Source: JAUIIK01 sp963745675 (GTDB taxonomy: Bacteria > Chloroflexota > Chloroflexia > Thermomicrobiales > CFX8). From it: a DNA stretch of 19,025 bases. Position 1 is the first letter of the stretch; every line of letters starts with the position of its first letter. Below the pieces are notes generated by a model, which was not told where the DNA came from, did not search any database, and saw nothing but the letters and a program-made list of their open reading frames with translations. Positions 1 to 7,775 of this stretch are shown piece after piece. A program made the position numbers and the translations under genes. The stretch is from contig CAVUYM010000019.1 of NCBI GenBank assembly GCA_963745675.1, positions 1 to 19,025 of the forward strand, given 5' to 3'.

Positions 1-125
1 GGCAGCATGCGAATCTACAGGTCTGATGGCGCTTCCGGCCATTACTTCAATCAATCAAGATTCCCGAGGCTGGATGATGAGGCGCTGGAGGCAACCGGAT
101 TGCCCGGCCAGGGTCCGCGCCGGCC

Positions 126-221
126 CAGGTGCCGTGGGAGATCGCCGTCGATGCAGACGGCCCCGTATACGTCACCGCCATCGGCAATTATCGCGACTGC
201 AAGCTGGGTTTAGCAAGTTGA
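126..221 (+). pseudogene. Decayed 3' fragment of an NHL-repeat protein gene
   Basis: In the frame ending at the TGA at 219-221 the translation reads WEIAVDADGPVYV followed by an IGNYR-like segment. This is the core of an NHL blade and closely matches blade 9 of the downstream propeller protein (VAVDNDGYIYVVDNGNYR). The frame is closed by a stop at 75-77 and the expected preceding glycine-rich GQF-type turn is not readable in one frame. It looks like the tail of a second NHL protein, truncated or frameshifted, that may begin left of the window. It could also be a duplication scar of the following gene. Only one blade is visible. Confidence 0.4.
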
Positions 222-307
222 ATGAGGAGGCCGTCGAAGGTAACCGCTCTAAAACATCGTCATATTTCTAGCCAACGCCGGCTCAATCTAAGTAAGGGAA
301 CGCAACA

Positions 308-3064
308 ATGAAGTTCGCGAAGTCCAGATCCCTTTCAACAAGGCTCTACTGGCAGTTTGTAGCGACGTCGCTCGTCCTATCAATCGTCGTCTTTTCAGTT
401 TACGTCGCACTGGCCGCACCTCCCGGCAATGACGCCTTTCAACGCACCTGGCAGCGCACCGACAAGCCGGTCCTGGATGGCGCTACAGCCCGCACCTGGA
501 TGTGGGGTCCTGAAGCCAACACGAAGGTCCTCCAGGAACCATACGCCGAAGCGCCCGACGGCATGCGCGATGTTCAGTACTTCGACAAGGCACGCATGGA
601 GATCACCAGCCCACAGGCTGACTCCGCCAGCATCTGGTACGTCACCAACGGCCTGCTCGTCGTCGAGCTCATCAGCGGGAACATGCAGACTGGTAACGCG
701 ACATTCGAGCAACGTGAACCGGCAGCGGTCAACGTCGCCGGCGACGCCGATGACCCGACCGGGCCCACTTACCAGACCTTTACCTCGTTGCTCGGCGCCA
801 ACGCGCTTGCTCCGAACTCGATGATTAGCCAGCGCGTCGATCGTGACGGCGCCGTCTCTGTCGATTCGGCACTAGCTAGCAAGGCTGTGACGGTTGCCGT
901 CGTAGACGAGGTGACCAATCATGCCATCGCGACGCCCTTCTGGACCTTCATGAACTCCGGTGGCGTGGTTGACGAGAATGGACAGTTCGTCAGCAGTCAA
1001 TTATTCGAGAATCCCTACTTCGCAACTGGGAGACCAGTCACTGAGGCCTACTGGGCCAATGTTCAGGTGGCTGGGACCTACCGTGATGTGCTGATGCAAT
1101 GTTTCGAGCGGCGCTGCCTGACCTACACGCCGGGCAATCCCGAGGGCTTCGTCGTTGAGGCCGGCAACGTCGGCCAGCACTACTACAGCTGGCGATATGA
1201 CGAAGATCCGGGCGGCACACCGACTGCGTCACCGTCTCCGTCCCCAGAGTCATCGCCGACGTCATCACCTTCCCCTTCTCCGTCACCGTCTCCCTCACCT
1301 TCCCCGTCACCTTCTCCGTCCCCTTCACCCGAGCCTGCAGTCGTGGACTACGACTATGTCGGCATCTGGGATACCCATGTGAATGGTGTGGCGGCGTTCA
1401 ATGGGCCGGTGGGCGTGGCGATTGATTCAGAGAGCGGCGATATCTTTGTCGCAGAGAGCGGAGAGCATGATATCCAGCGCTTCAATTCCGAAGGCCAGCT
1501 ATTGGGCGGCTGGGGAACGCTGGGCGCGGCCAACGGCGAACTGGACCGGCCAGAAGGCTTGGCCGTCGAACCAGATCGCGTCTACGTGGCCGAATTCAAC
1601 AATAGCCGCGTCCAGTTGTTCGATCAGAAAGGCAATTATCTTGACACGATAGCGGACGCCACCACGGCTGGTCTGAGCAACCCGGCGGATCTTGTCATTA
1701 ACTCGTCTGCCGGCTGGCTCTACATCGTCGATCAAGGCAATAATCGCATTCAGCGTGTCACGCTTGATGGCGGCGATCTACTGCCGTTCGGTTCATTCGG
1801 AACAGCCGACGGTCAATTCTCAATTCCCAATGGTATTGGGATTGATGGTGACGGCAACGTCTATGTGGCGGACACCGGGAACCATCGCATCCAGAAATTC
1901 TCGCCGGCGGGCGAGTGGATCACTTCCTTCGGCACGCCAGGCAAGGATGCCGGTCAATTCACCTACCCGCGTGACGTCGTTGTAGGCTCCAACGGCAATA
2001 TCTATGTAGTCGAGAGTGGCGACCAGAATGGTGGCGCGAGCATCAAGGTCTGGCAGCCGTCGAACGACGCACAAACAGCGTACAGCTTTGTGTCTGAGTG
2101 GGGTTCGACTGGCACAGAGCCCGGCCAGTTTGATTACCCGGCCCGGATCGCAATGGACGCGGACGGCTATTTCTATGTCACCGAACTACTCAACAATCGT
2201 GTCCAGAAGTTCAATGATGTCGGAAGCGTCGTTGATGTCTGGACCGACGCCACCCGCGGAGCGTTCGGAAAGCCGGTAGAGATTGAGACCGGCGACGATG
2301 GCTATCTGTACATCGCCGATGAGATACTCGGCCAAATCAAGGTATTCACGACCGCGGGCGAATATGTTCGCCAGTGGAGCGAGCAGCTTCTGGACCCGGT
2401 CGACGTGGCTGTGCATGGCGGTTTTGCTTATGTTGTCAGCCAGGGGCAGAACAAGATCCTTCAATACTCCACTGATGGCGAGTTCATCAAGAGCTGGGGT
2501 GAGCCTGGAAATGCCGAAGGACAGTTCGACAAGCCGGAAGGTGTGGCCGTCGATAACGATGGCTATATCTATGTCGTCGACAACGGGAACTATCGCATCC
2601 AGAAGTTCACGTCGGAGGGTGTATTCGTGAAAGCCTGGGGCAGCTATGGCACCGGTCCCGGTCAGTTTGAAAACTCAAAGGGCATCGCAATCTATGGCAA
2701 TTCGCTCTACGTAGTTGACTTCTTCCCGGGTCGGGTTCAGAAGTTCGACCTGGAGGGCAAGCATCTGCTGGACATCAGCAGCCAGGGCGTTGAGCCGGGC
2801 CAGCTCGACGGCCCATACGCGGTGACGGTCGACAGCGCTGGCTACGTCTATGTTGCCGATCGCGATAACCACCGCGTCGAGAAATTCTCCGCCAGCGGCG
2901 AGTTTCTGGCTCTGATATCCCCAGATACGACGATCACTGAGGACACGATGATGCCAGCCTTCTCCGCGCCAATCGGGTTAGCCGTGGCGGATGACGGCAC
3001 ACTCTACGTCGTCTCCGGTCTCCTCGACGGGATCATGGTCTTTCAGCCGGATGCCGTGAACTAA
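308..3064 (+). CDS. Secreted or membrane-anchored NHL-repeat beta-propeller protein with Ser/Pro linker
   Basis: 918 aa, ATG preceded by an AAGGGA ribosome site. Residues about 15-36 form one hydrophobic segment after a basic N-terminus, ending ALAAPPG, so it is a signal peptide or an N-terminal anchor. Residues about 45-300 hold a globular domain with WGPE, VQYFDKARMEI, VTNGLL and AGD motifs; I recognise it as recurring in Chloroflexota surface proteins but know no function for it. A Ser/Pro-rich linker (about 300-341) follows. Residues about 349-918 carry about twelve NHL blades (repeated GVAVDxxGxIYV...NxRIQKF with GQF turns), enough for two six-bladed propellers. NHL propellers usually bind protein or ligand partners; no catalytic residue is evident. 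A strong hairpin closes the gene. Likely extracellular; partner unknown. Confidence 0.9.
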   Translation: MKFAKSRSLSTRLYWQFVATSLVLSIVVFSVYVALAAPPGNDAFQRTWQRTDKPVLDGATARTWMWGPEANTKVLQEPYAEAPDGMRDVQYFDKARMEITSPQADSASIWYVTNGLLVVELISGNMQTGNATFEQREPAAVNVAGDADDPTGPTYQTFTSLLGANALAPNSMISQRVDRDGAVSVDSALASKAVTVAVVDEVTNHAIATPFWTFMNSGGVVDENGQFVSSQLFENPYFATGRPVTEAYWANVQVAGTYRDVLMQCFERRCLTYTPGNPEGFVVEAGNVGQHYYSWRYDEDPGGTPTASPSPSPESSPTSSPSPSPSPSPSPSPSPSPSPSPEPAVVDYDYVGIWDTHVNGVAAFNGPVGVAIDSESGDIFVAESGEHDIQRFNSEGQLLGGWGTLGAANGELDRPEGLAVEPDRVYVAEFNNSRVQLFDQKGNYLDTIADATTAGLSNPADLVINSSAGWLYIVDQGNNRIQRVTLDGGDLLPFGSFGTADGQFSIPNGIGIDGDGNVYVADTGNHRIQKFSPAGEWITSFGTPGKDAGQFTYPRDVVVGSNGNIYVVESGDQNGGASIKVWQPSNDAQTAYSFVSEWGSTGTEPGQFDYPARIAMDADGYFYVTELLNNRVQKFNDVGSVVDVWTDATRGAFGKPVEIETGDDGYLYIADEILGQIKVFTTAGEYVRQWSEQLLDPVDVAVHGGFAYVVSQGQNKILQYSTDGEFIKSWGEPGNAEGQFDKPEGVAVDNDGYIYVVDNGNYRIQKFTSEGVFVKAWGSYGTGPGQFENSKGIAIYGNSLYVVDFFPGRVQKFDLEGKHLLDISSQGVEPGQLDGPYAVTVDSAGYVYVADRDNHRVEKFSASGEFLALISPDTTITEDTMMPAFSAPIGLAVADDGTLYVVSGLLDGIMVFQPDAVN
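1210..1332 (+). repeat. Low-complexity Ser/Pro linker, C/T-rich tract
   Basis: Irregular tandem repeats of TCACCG / TCTCCG / TCCCC hexamers encode alternating Ser-Pro dipeptides between the N-terminal domain and the propellers of the 308-3064 gene. The plus strand here is almost entirely pyrimidine apart from scattered G and A. Such tracts change length easily by slippage and in multiples of six would keep the frame. Confidence 0.85.
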
Positions 3065-3093
3065 ACAGTACGCCCTCAATTCGAACATTCCTG

Positions 3094-3120
3094 GAAGCGC
3101 CCCGACTAACGGGGCGCTTC
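3094..3120 (+). terminator. Hairpin terminator after the NHL gene
   Basis: Perfect 10-bp inverted repeat GAAGCGCCCC / GGGGCGCTTC with a 7-nt loop, 29 bp after the stop codon. It has no clear T-tract downstream, so its terminator role is inferred from position and stability. Confidence 0.7.
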
Positions 3121-3296
3121 CTCGCTCCTGGCACGCGATACGCGCATCCAGAAGGCTGTCCACCAGACAGCCGCTACTATCGAGAAACTACGACACTGCG
3201 TCTAATGCCTGCACGATACTCGCCAGATCGGCGTCGTCATAACCTGTGGATGTTGATGGATGATCCGTAGCACTCTACAGGAAAGGACGGCCGCAA

Positions 3297-3467
3297 ATGG
3301 AAACGATGACGAGAGATTTCAATCGCAAACGCATCACCTTGATCGACGCAACCGAACTCGACGACGAGCAATTCAACGCTCTCATCACCGACCTCGACCC
3401 GCGTCTATCGCTCATCCCGATCCTCTTCGGCTTGACCATCTTTCTCGTACTTGCAACATTCATTTAG
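3297..3467 (+). CDS. Small single-pass membrane protein, 56 aa, unknown function
   Basis: ATG at 3297 is preceded by AGGAAAGG about 10 nt upstream. The product starts METMTRDFNRKRITLIDATE, is charged and acidic through residue 36 (DDEQFNALITDLDPR), and ends in a strongly hydrophobic stretch of about 19 residues (LSLIPILFGLTIFLVLATFI) that runs to the stop. This is the layout of a C-terminally anchored small membrane protein with a cytoplasmic N-terminal part. A longer out-of-frame ORF at 3260-3526 overlaps it but is Arg/His-rich and lacks a comparable ribosome site. I know no family for it. The ribosome site and the orderly soluble-then-membrane composition support a real gene. Confidence 0.6.
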   Translation: METMTRDFNRKRITLIDATELDDEQFNALITDLDPRLSLIPILFGLTIFLVLATFI

Positions 3468-3725
3468 ATCTGTTTGCAATTGACGGGCCGTCATTCTCCC
3501 AACAACAGACCGGGCAGATCCTTTAGCGACCACGTTCGCCAGGTGCATAGTATCAACAGCTCGAACATTGTTGGTTCGACATGTAAATCATGCTAAATCC
3601 AGCACGTTGATCAGGGTCGCGACTAGACCATGACTTGCGTTTTTAGCTTCCACATCGTCAGAGCTATAGCATGGTCGTAGACTAGAGCACTTCACTGTAG
3701 CGTCGCCGAGGGTCGGATTCACAAC
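3468..3725. other. Intergenic stretch with no recognised gene
   Basis: 258 bp, more AT-rich than its surroundings. I see no ORF with a ribosome site, no RNA gene and no clean hairpin. It presumably holds the promoter of the 3726 gene, but I could not pick a convincing -35/-10 pair. Confidence 0.4.
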
Positions 3726-4148
3726 ATGACCTCACTCCTGATTGCACTTGCTCTCTGGCTGATAGCGATTCCGATCTTGGCTCTTGTGCGCCGCATGTAT
3801 CAAAGAAGGCGTCTGCCCCGTCGCATGGGAATTTTCGGACTGTCCTTGGCAATACTGCTCGCGGTATTCATGCTGTTACTGTTTGGCACCAGATTTGGTT
3901 TTCTGATTTCAATTCCCTTGTCGCTACTGGTTTTCTGCGTCTGGATGTGGAATACACATCGATTGTGGGAAGATCACCAGGCTGGTCGCGCCCAGCTCGC
4001 ACGACTGTTTAAGGCTAGCCCAGGAATACAAGAGGGCTTTCAGCGGAGCAGATTGCTTGGCCCCATGATGCAAATGGATCGCAAGATTGAAGATTGGTGG
4101 GCCAGGGGCGATTACCGAGACTCCAGCCAGAGATCGAAGCGCGAGTAG
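3726..4148 (+). CDS. Hypothetical membrane protein, 140 aa, three predicted helices
   Basis: The protein starts MTSLLIALALWLIAIPILAL, a first membrane helix at about 3-20, then a basic loop (RRMYQRRRLPRR). Helices two and three lie at about 35-52 and 56-75 (FGLSLAILLAVFMLLLFG, FLISIPLSLLVFCVWMW). The remaining 65 residues are soluble, charged and rich in Arg, Gln and Trp. The GAGGG ahead of the ATG at 3726 is about 13 nt away, a weak spacing. The gene converges on the minus-strand AhpD-like gene, with only 15 bp between the two stop codons. I do not recognise a family. Confidence 0.7.
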   Translation: MTSLLIALALWLIAIPILALVRRMYQRRRLPRRMGIFGLSLAILLAVFMLLLFGTRFGFLISIPLSLLVFCVWMWNTHRLWEDHQAGRAQLARLFKASPGIQEGFQRSRLLGPMMQMDRKIEDWWARGDYRDSSQRSKRE

Positions 4149-4163
4149 GTTGGAGAGATCCTG

Positions 4164-4742
4164 TCAATCGCGCCAGACGCCGAGGCGGCGGGCTTCGGCT
4201 TCGACGCCTTTGGAGATGTGCGCGCCAAGCCCATCAACGATGCGGTTCATGTAGGAGAAGAAGGCGATCGTCAGGGCGATGTCGCCGATCTCAGCGTCGG
4301 TGAAGCCTGCTTCTCTCAGCTTGTCGACGTCCGCCTGACCGACCGTCGAAGGCTCCAATGTGAGCAACTCGCTGTAAGCCAGCATCGCCCGGTCGGCATC
4401 GTCGAGGTTGAGATCGCGCCAATGACCGCGCGCCAACCCATCCGCAACATCATCACTGCCACCCTCGCGGCGCACCCACCGCGCATGAGCGACCAGTCAG
4501 AAGACGCAGTGGTTCAGGCCCGAGACAAGTGTCGCGATCATCTCCCGGCGTAGGCGGCTGAGCGTGAAGTCGCCGAAACGCACCGCATCCGAGAAGATCA
4601 TCTGCCGCAGGATGACTGGTCCGTTCTGAGTGACGACGTCGTAGGGTGGCGTCATTTCACCCGACTCGATTCCGAGGTGCGCGTAGGCTGCCAGGAGATC
4701 GCCCTCGGCTTCTTCGACAGGGATCACGGGTATCCAAGGCAC
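4164..4742 (-). CDS. AhpD-like / carboxymuconolactone decarboxylase-family peroxidase-related protein, probable selenoprotein (CxxU)
   Basis: Read through one TGA (4497-4499) this is a single 192-aa frame. GTG start at 4742 with AGAGAGG 8 nt upstream. The part before the TGA ends REMIATLVSGLNHCVF and the part after begins LVAHARWVRREGG, in the same frame, so no indel is needed. In AhpD the catalytic set is Glu118, Cys130, Cys133 and His137; here Glu67, Cys79, the TGA (82) and His86 have exactly the same spacing. The rest (LTLEPSTVGQADVDKLREAGFTD, then IALTIAFFSYMNRIVDGLG, with the break added here) is typical of the peroxidase-related branch of the family. The likely role is thiol/selenol-based peroxide reduction in the cytoplasm. 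CxxU AhpD-like selenoproteins are known from bacterial selenoproteome surveys (from memory). Alternative: a simple nonsense mutation, less likely because of the exact position and the hairpin after it. Genes for selA, selB, selC and selD are not in this window. Confidence 0.85.
4464..4489 (-). promoter_or_regulatory. Candidate bacterial SECIS hairpin after the in-frame TGA
   Basis: Reading the minus strand, the 16 nt after the TGA lead into the loop of a hairpin. The outer stem is CTC/GAG, then a small internal loop, an upper stem GCGC/GCGC, and an apical loop GGTGGGT. Bacterial SECIS elements lie inside the coding region, with the apical loop roughly 16-37 nt past the UGA and G and U in the loop, and this fits. 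The folding was done by hand; no energy was computed. Confidence 0.5.
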
Positions 4743-4808
4743 GGCGCGTTACCTCTCTTTATCCGCTGGTCAACGGTTCCTGGCTCAGACTCAATAGCTC
4801 CGACATTG

Positions 4809-4895
4809 TCATCCTGAGCGTAGTTCTTACGGAGTCGAAGGATCTAGTTGCCTGCAAGCCACACGTCAACAGGACTAAATCCCACCTCAGGATGA
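4809..4895. repeat. Interspersed REP-like repeat with TCATCCTGAG / CTCAGGATGA termini
   Basis: The stretch starts TCATCCTGAGCGTAG and continues through GGAGTCGAAGGATCTA, and ends with the inverted copy CTCAGGATGA at 4886-4895. Intergenic elements containing TCATCCTGAGCG...GAAGGATCT are widespread in several bacterial phyla including Chloroflexota (from memory). A diverged relative occurs at the right end of the window. The right arm overlaps the predicted ancestral stop codon of the neighbouring GNAT gene. Confidence 0.55.
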
Positions 4896-5545
4896 TGCCC
4901 GTTCTGGTGTCTTGTCCGTCGATCGTCCAGGATGAAATATGTCGGCCAACACCGGGCTCTCGAACTCACTAGCTAAGATGTCCATGTAGACGATGTCGCG
5001 GAACTGGCCGCCCTCCAGAAACGCCTCGCGGCGGCGACCGATCTCGCGGAATCCGATTTTTCGTAGACTCTCAGACCAGCATGGTTGTAGTCGACGGTGG
5101 TGAGAAAGACACTGTGCAGGCCGAGCGCGGTGAAGGCGTAGTCGAGCACCAGCTGCGCCGTCTCGGTACCGTAGCCACGGCCACGGAAATTAGCTTCGGC
5201 GATGGTGATGTTGAATTCGGCCGTGCGGTTGCGAAAGTCGACGCCCATCAGCCCGCTCAGACCAATCGGTTGGAGTGTCTCGCGCTCGTAGATGGTAAAA
5301 GGTATGCGTTTAGCCCCGGTTCGCACCCGCTCAAACCAGCGCCGCATGATCTCGGCGGTCATCGGTAGCGGCGTCTGGATGTGAGTCCTGATGACTTCGA
5401 AATCGTTCTCCCAGCGTTCGTAGAACGGCAGAAGATCCTCGCGAATCGGTCCCAGCGCCACCCGCTCGCCGGTGATATTGATGATTGGCCCGTTCGTACT
5501 GGCATCCATATGGCGAGTATAGTCGCATGCCACATTCAATGACAT
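4887..5545 (-). CDS. GNAT N-acetyltransferase (RimJ/RimL type), frameshifted near the C-terminus
   Basis: The fold is recognisable as a GNAT acetyl-CoA-dependent acyltransferase: an N-terminal GERVALGPIREDLLPFYERW, the core strand IGLSGLMGVDFRNRTAEFNI, the acetyl-CoA loop NFRGRGYGTETAQLVLDYAF and then VDYNHAGLRVYEK. After VYEK the frame goes to an unlike tail stopping at 4973. One added base in the A-run of GAAAAATCGG restores the family sequence (IGFREIGRRREAFLEGGQF, RDIVYMDIL), which then stops at 4887-4889. So the gene has a one-base deletion in a homopolymer, by mutation or sequencing error. The start may be 5545 or, more family-like, the ATG at 5509 (MDASTNGPIINITGERV); neither has a good ribosome site. 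It lies 26 bp downstream of the propeller lipoprotein on the same strand, possibly co-transcribed. Substrate unknown. Confidence 0.8.
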
Positions 5546-5571
5546 ATCCGCTAAAAGAGCTGCCCAACGAG

Positions 5572-7641
5572 CTATTGAACAGGCGCGTAGACCAGGACCG
5601 CGCGCTGCTTAGCGTCAGTCAGATAGACGCGACCCTCAGCGTCAACAGCAATGTCAATAACTTGCGACTCACGAGCATCGCCGGCGCTCCAGCGCGAAAT
5701 CAGTTCGCCGCTTGCGTCGAAGATAATGACTTCGTTCGTGAAGGGGTCGAGCAGATAGATCTGCCCATCCGGGCCGATGTCGAAGACTATCGGGGTAGCG
5801 GAGCCGTCACCTTCTGATGGCACGAAGGCTATGCTCTCTGCTGGATCGTCCCCCCATCGGGAGACGAATGAGCCGCTGCCCTCATCGGAAACGCCTTCCC
5901 AGAGGAGGTAGATACCGTCCGGCCCTACCGCAATATCGCGCACATTCTCGACCGGGCTATCGTCGGTGGCCGGCCAGCGTTCAAGGTGCTCGCCATCGAC
6001 GCTAAAGCTATGTGCAATTCCGTCCGCCAGAACGAGATAGAGCCGTCCATCTGGACCTATTGCGCCGGCAAGCGGGCTGAACCGAGTGAACTGCTCGACG
6101 AGTTCTTCAGTCTCAAACTGCTCGATTTCGCCGGTCGCCAGATCGACCCGTCGCAGCCCGAGCGGGCTCAACTCGTTGGTGTCGATATACCAGAGGTCGT
6201 TGTCATTCCCGGCGAAGATCCGACTGTAGAACATGAACGCGGGGTGGAAGTAGAGGATGTCGATCTCGTAGCGCTCGGGTTCCGCATTGTCGACCCCGAA
6301 GATCGAGATCTCGCGCGCCGGAACATCGAGCACGGCCGGCTCTCCGCTGGGAAGGATGGCGATACCGGAAGGGATCGAGAGATGGGCCGGATCGTCGGCC
6401 AATTCGCGGATCACCTCTCCATCTAGCCCAAGGAACAGGACGCGCTGTCCAATCGGGTCGGCGAGCACGATGGGGTCTGAGCCGCTCATCAGCATCCCTG
6501 CAGCGGTGCGAATCTGCGAGGCGGCATGGCCAGCGACTTCCCAACGATCGAGTTCCTGCCCCTCCTCGGTCATGATGTAGACGACCGTCACCGAGCCATC
6601 ACGGGAGTCGTTGCTCGCCTCCTCGATGAGAACAAGATTGCCGTCATCAGTGACCGCCAGGCCGTCGAAGTTGCCTTCGATCTCGAACTCAACCGGTTCT
6701 TCCCAAACTCCGGCGTCGTAGGCCGCCGGGTCGATGCTGACAATCCGGGCCGGTTGGACGACATTGCCATTGGAGCTGGCACGCAGTAGCAAACTGTGCA
6801 GCATGCCATCCGCGTCGAAGGCGAGAGCCATTGGCATCCAAACCGGACTGCTCTGCCAAATCTCGAGCGGATTGAGTTCGCTGTCGAAGACGTAGATTCC
6901 ATAGGGATAGCCATCGACTGCTTGACCTGTACGGAAGGATCCGACCGCCGCATAGAGCCGGCCGTCAGGACCGCTCGACAGGTCGAAAAGGGACAGTGAT
7001 GATTCGCCGAATGTGTACTGTGCCAATAGATCGCCTCCGGCGCTGTAGCGGGCGATGCCGCTCGCATCCGCAATCCCGACATAGAAGGAGTCGTCGATAA
7101 CAGCGACCTGCTCCGGCGAACCGGCTATCCACTCGCCCCCCAAGGGCCGCGTCACCATCGTCGGCCAGCTCTCCAGGAGATCGAATGATGGCCCATAGAT
7201 TTGAATCTCCCGTCGCCCACCGTCGGCGACGACCACGCGGCCATCATCGAGAAACGTCACATCCATCGGCGCTTGCGGGATCTGCGGCTGGCCGATCTGC
7301 TCGGCGAGCTCGTACGGGACGCCTTGAGCGGGAATCGCTGTCGGGGCAGCTTCGGCAGTGGGGGTGGCATCGACGCGCGTGACCGGCAGCTGGGTTGGCG
7401 TCGGCAGTGTCGTCGAGGTGGGTCGGATCTGGCTGGCTGGCGTCGGTGATGCGCTAGAAGCGCTCTCCGTAGTTGGAGTCGCGCTTGGCGCCGTGGTTGG
7501 GGCCACGGTCGAGGTTGCCGGCTGGGTCTGAGTCATTGCCGGTTCGGCTGTGGCAGTCGAGTCAGAATCATCCCCCGAGAGACAGGCTGCCAGCAGCGGC
7601 AACAGTATCAGCAATGGGATAAGCCTGTAGAGATGATTCAT
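5572..7641 (-). CDS. Beta-propeller lipoprotein with Thr/Pro/Ser-rich linker
   Basis: 689 aa from the ATG at 7641, chosen because GGAAGGG lies 8 nt upstream; the open frame extends to 7668 but without a ribosome site. The N-terminus MNHLYRLIPLL continues to the lipobox LAAC with Cys20, so it should be exported and lipidated. Residues about 25-115 are a Thr/Ser/Ala/Pro linker. The rest is a series of propeller-like blades (DVTFLDDGRVVVADGGRREI, SGPDGRLYAAVG, GIAILPSGEPAVLD, AVGPDGIYLLW, DIGPDGQIYLLD, AVDAEGRVYLTDAKQRA), related to NHL/SMP-30-like repeats but more diverged than the 308-3064 protein. No enzyme motif is evident. It probably acts outside the membrane as a binding scaffold. It is divergent from the HD-GYP gene, sharing about 135 bp of upstream DNA. 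Confidence 0.88.
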   Translation of the reverse strand: MNHLYRLIPLLILLPLLAACLSGDDSDSTATAEPAMTQTQPATSTVAPTTAPSATPTTESASSASPTPASQIRPTSTTLPTPTQLPVTRVDATPTAEAAPTAIPAQGVPYELAEQIGQPQIPQAPMDVTFLDDGRVVVADGGRREIQIYGPSFDLLESWPTMVTRPLGGEWIAGSPEQVAVIDDSFYVGIADASGIARYSAGGDLLAQYTFGESSLSLFDLSSGPDGRLYAAVGSFRTGQAVDGYPYGIYVFDSELNPLEIWQSSPVWMPMALAFDADGMLHSLLLRASSNGNVVQPARIVSIDPAAYDAGVWEEPVEFEIEGNFDGLAVTDDGNLVLIEEASNDSRDGSVTVVYIMTEEGQELDRWEVAGHAASQIRTAAGMLMSGSDPIVLADPIGQRVLFLGLDGEVIRELADDPAHLSIPSGIAILPSGEPAVLDVPAREISIFGVDNAEPERYEIDILYFHPAFMFYSRIFAGNDNDLWYIDTNELSPLGLRRVDLATGEIEQFETEELVEQFTRFSPLAGAIGPDGRLYLVLADGIAHSFSVDGEHLERWPATDDSPVENVRDIAVGPDGIYLLWEGVSDEGSGSFVSRWGDDPAESIAFVPSEGDGSATPIVFDIGPDGQIYLLDPFTNEVIIFDASGELISRWSAGDARESQVIDIAVDAEGRVYLTDAKQRAVLVYAPVQ

Positions 7642-7764
7642 CACGACGCCCTTCCAATCGATCATCAACCGTCATGTCTTTCAAAGCCATAACGATGACC
7701 TGGGCCTTGGGGTTTCGAAACTCACCTGCGCCCAAATGAGGTCCATTCTGGACAAGGACAGCAG

Positions 7765-7770
7765 TATAAT
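7765..7770 (+). promoter_or_regulatory. Perfect TATAAT -10 box six bases before the start codon
   Basis: TATAAT at 7765-7770 followed by CAGGC and then ATG at 7776. A start site 6-7 nt past a -10 box would fall on the ATG itself, predicting a leaderless transcript. No ribosome site precedes this ATG and no good -35 is seen at 17 bp. Confidence 0.5.
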
Positions 7771-7775
7771 CAGGC

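Noticed and set aside
1038..1328. Minus-strand frame opposite the Ser/Pro linker (Lys/Glu/Thr/Val-rich)
   Set aside because: Its composition is the direct mirror of the repetitive linker codons; no ribosome site or family.
3260..3526. 88-codon plus-strand frame
   Set aside because: It is Arg/His/Gln-rich with no ribosome site and is the shadow of the 56-aa gene at 3297.
4497..4499. TGA as an ordinary nonsense mutation or frameshift making two gene fragments
   Set aside because: Both sides are in the same frame, the residue affected is exactly the second Cys of CxxC, the downstream half is undecayed, and a hairpin follows; selenocysteine explains all of this better.
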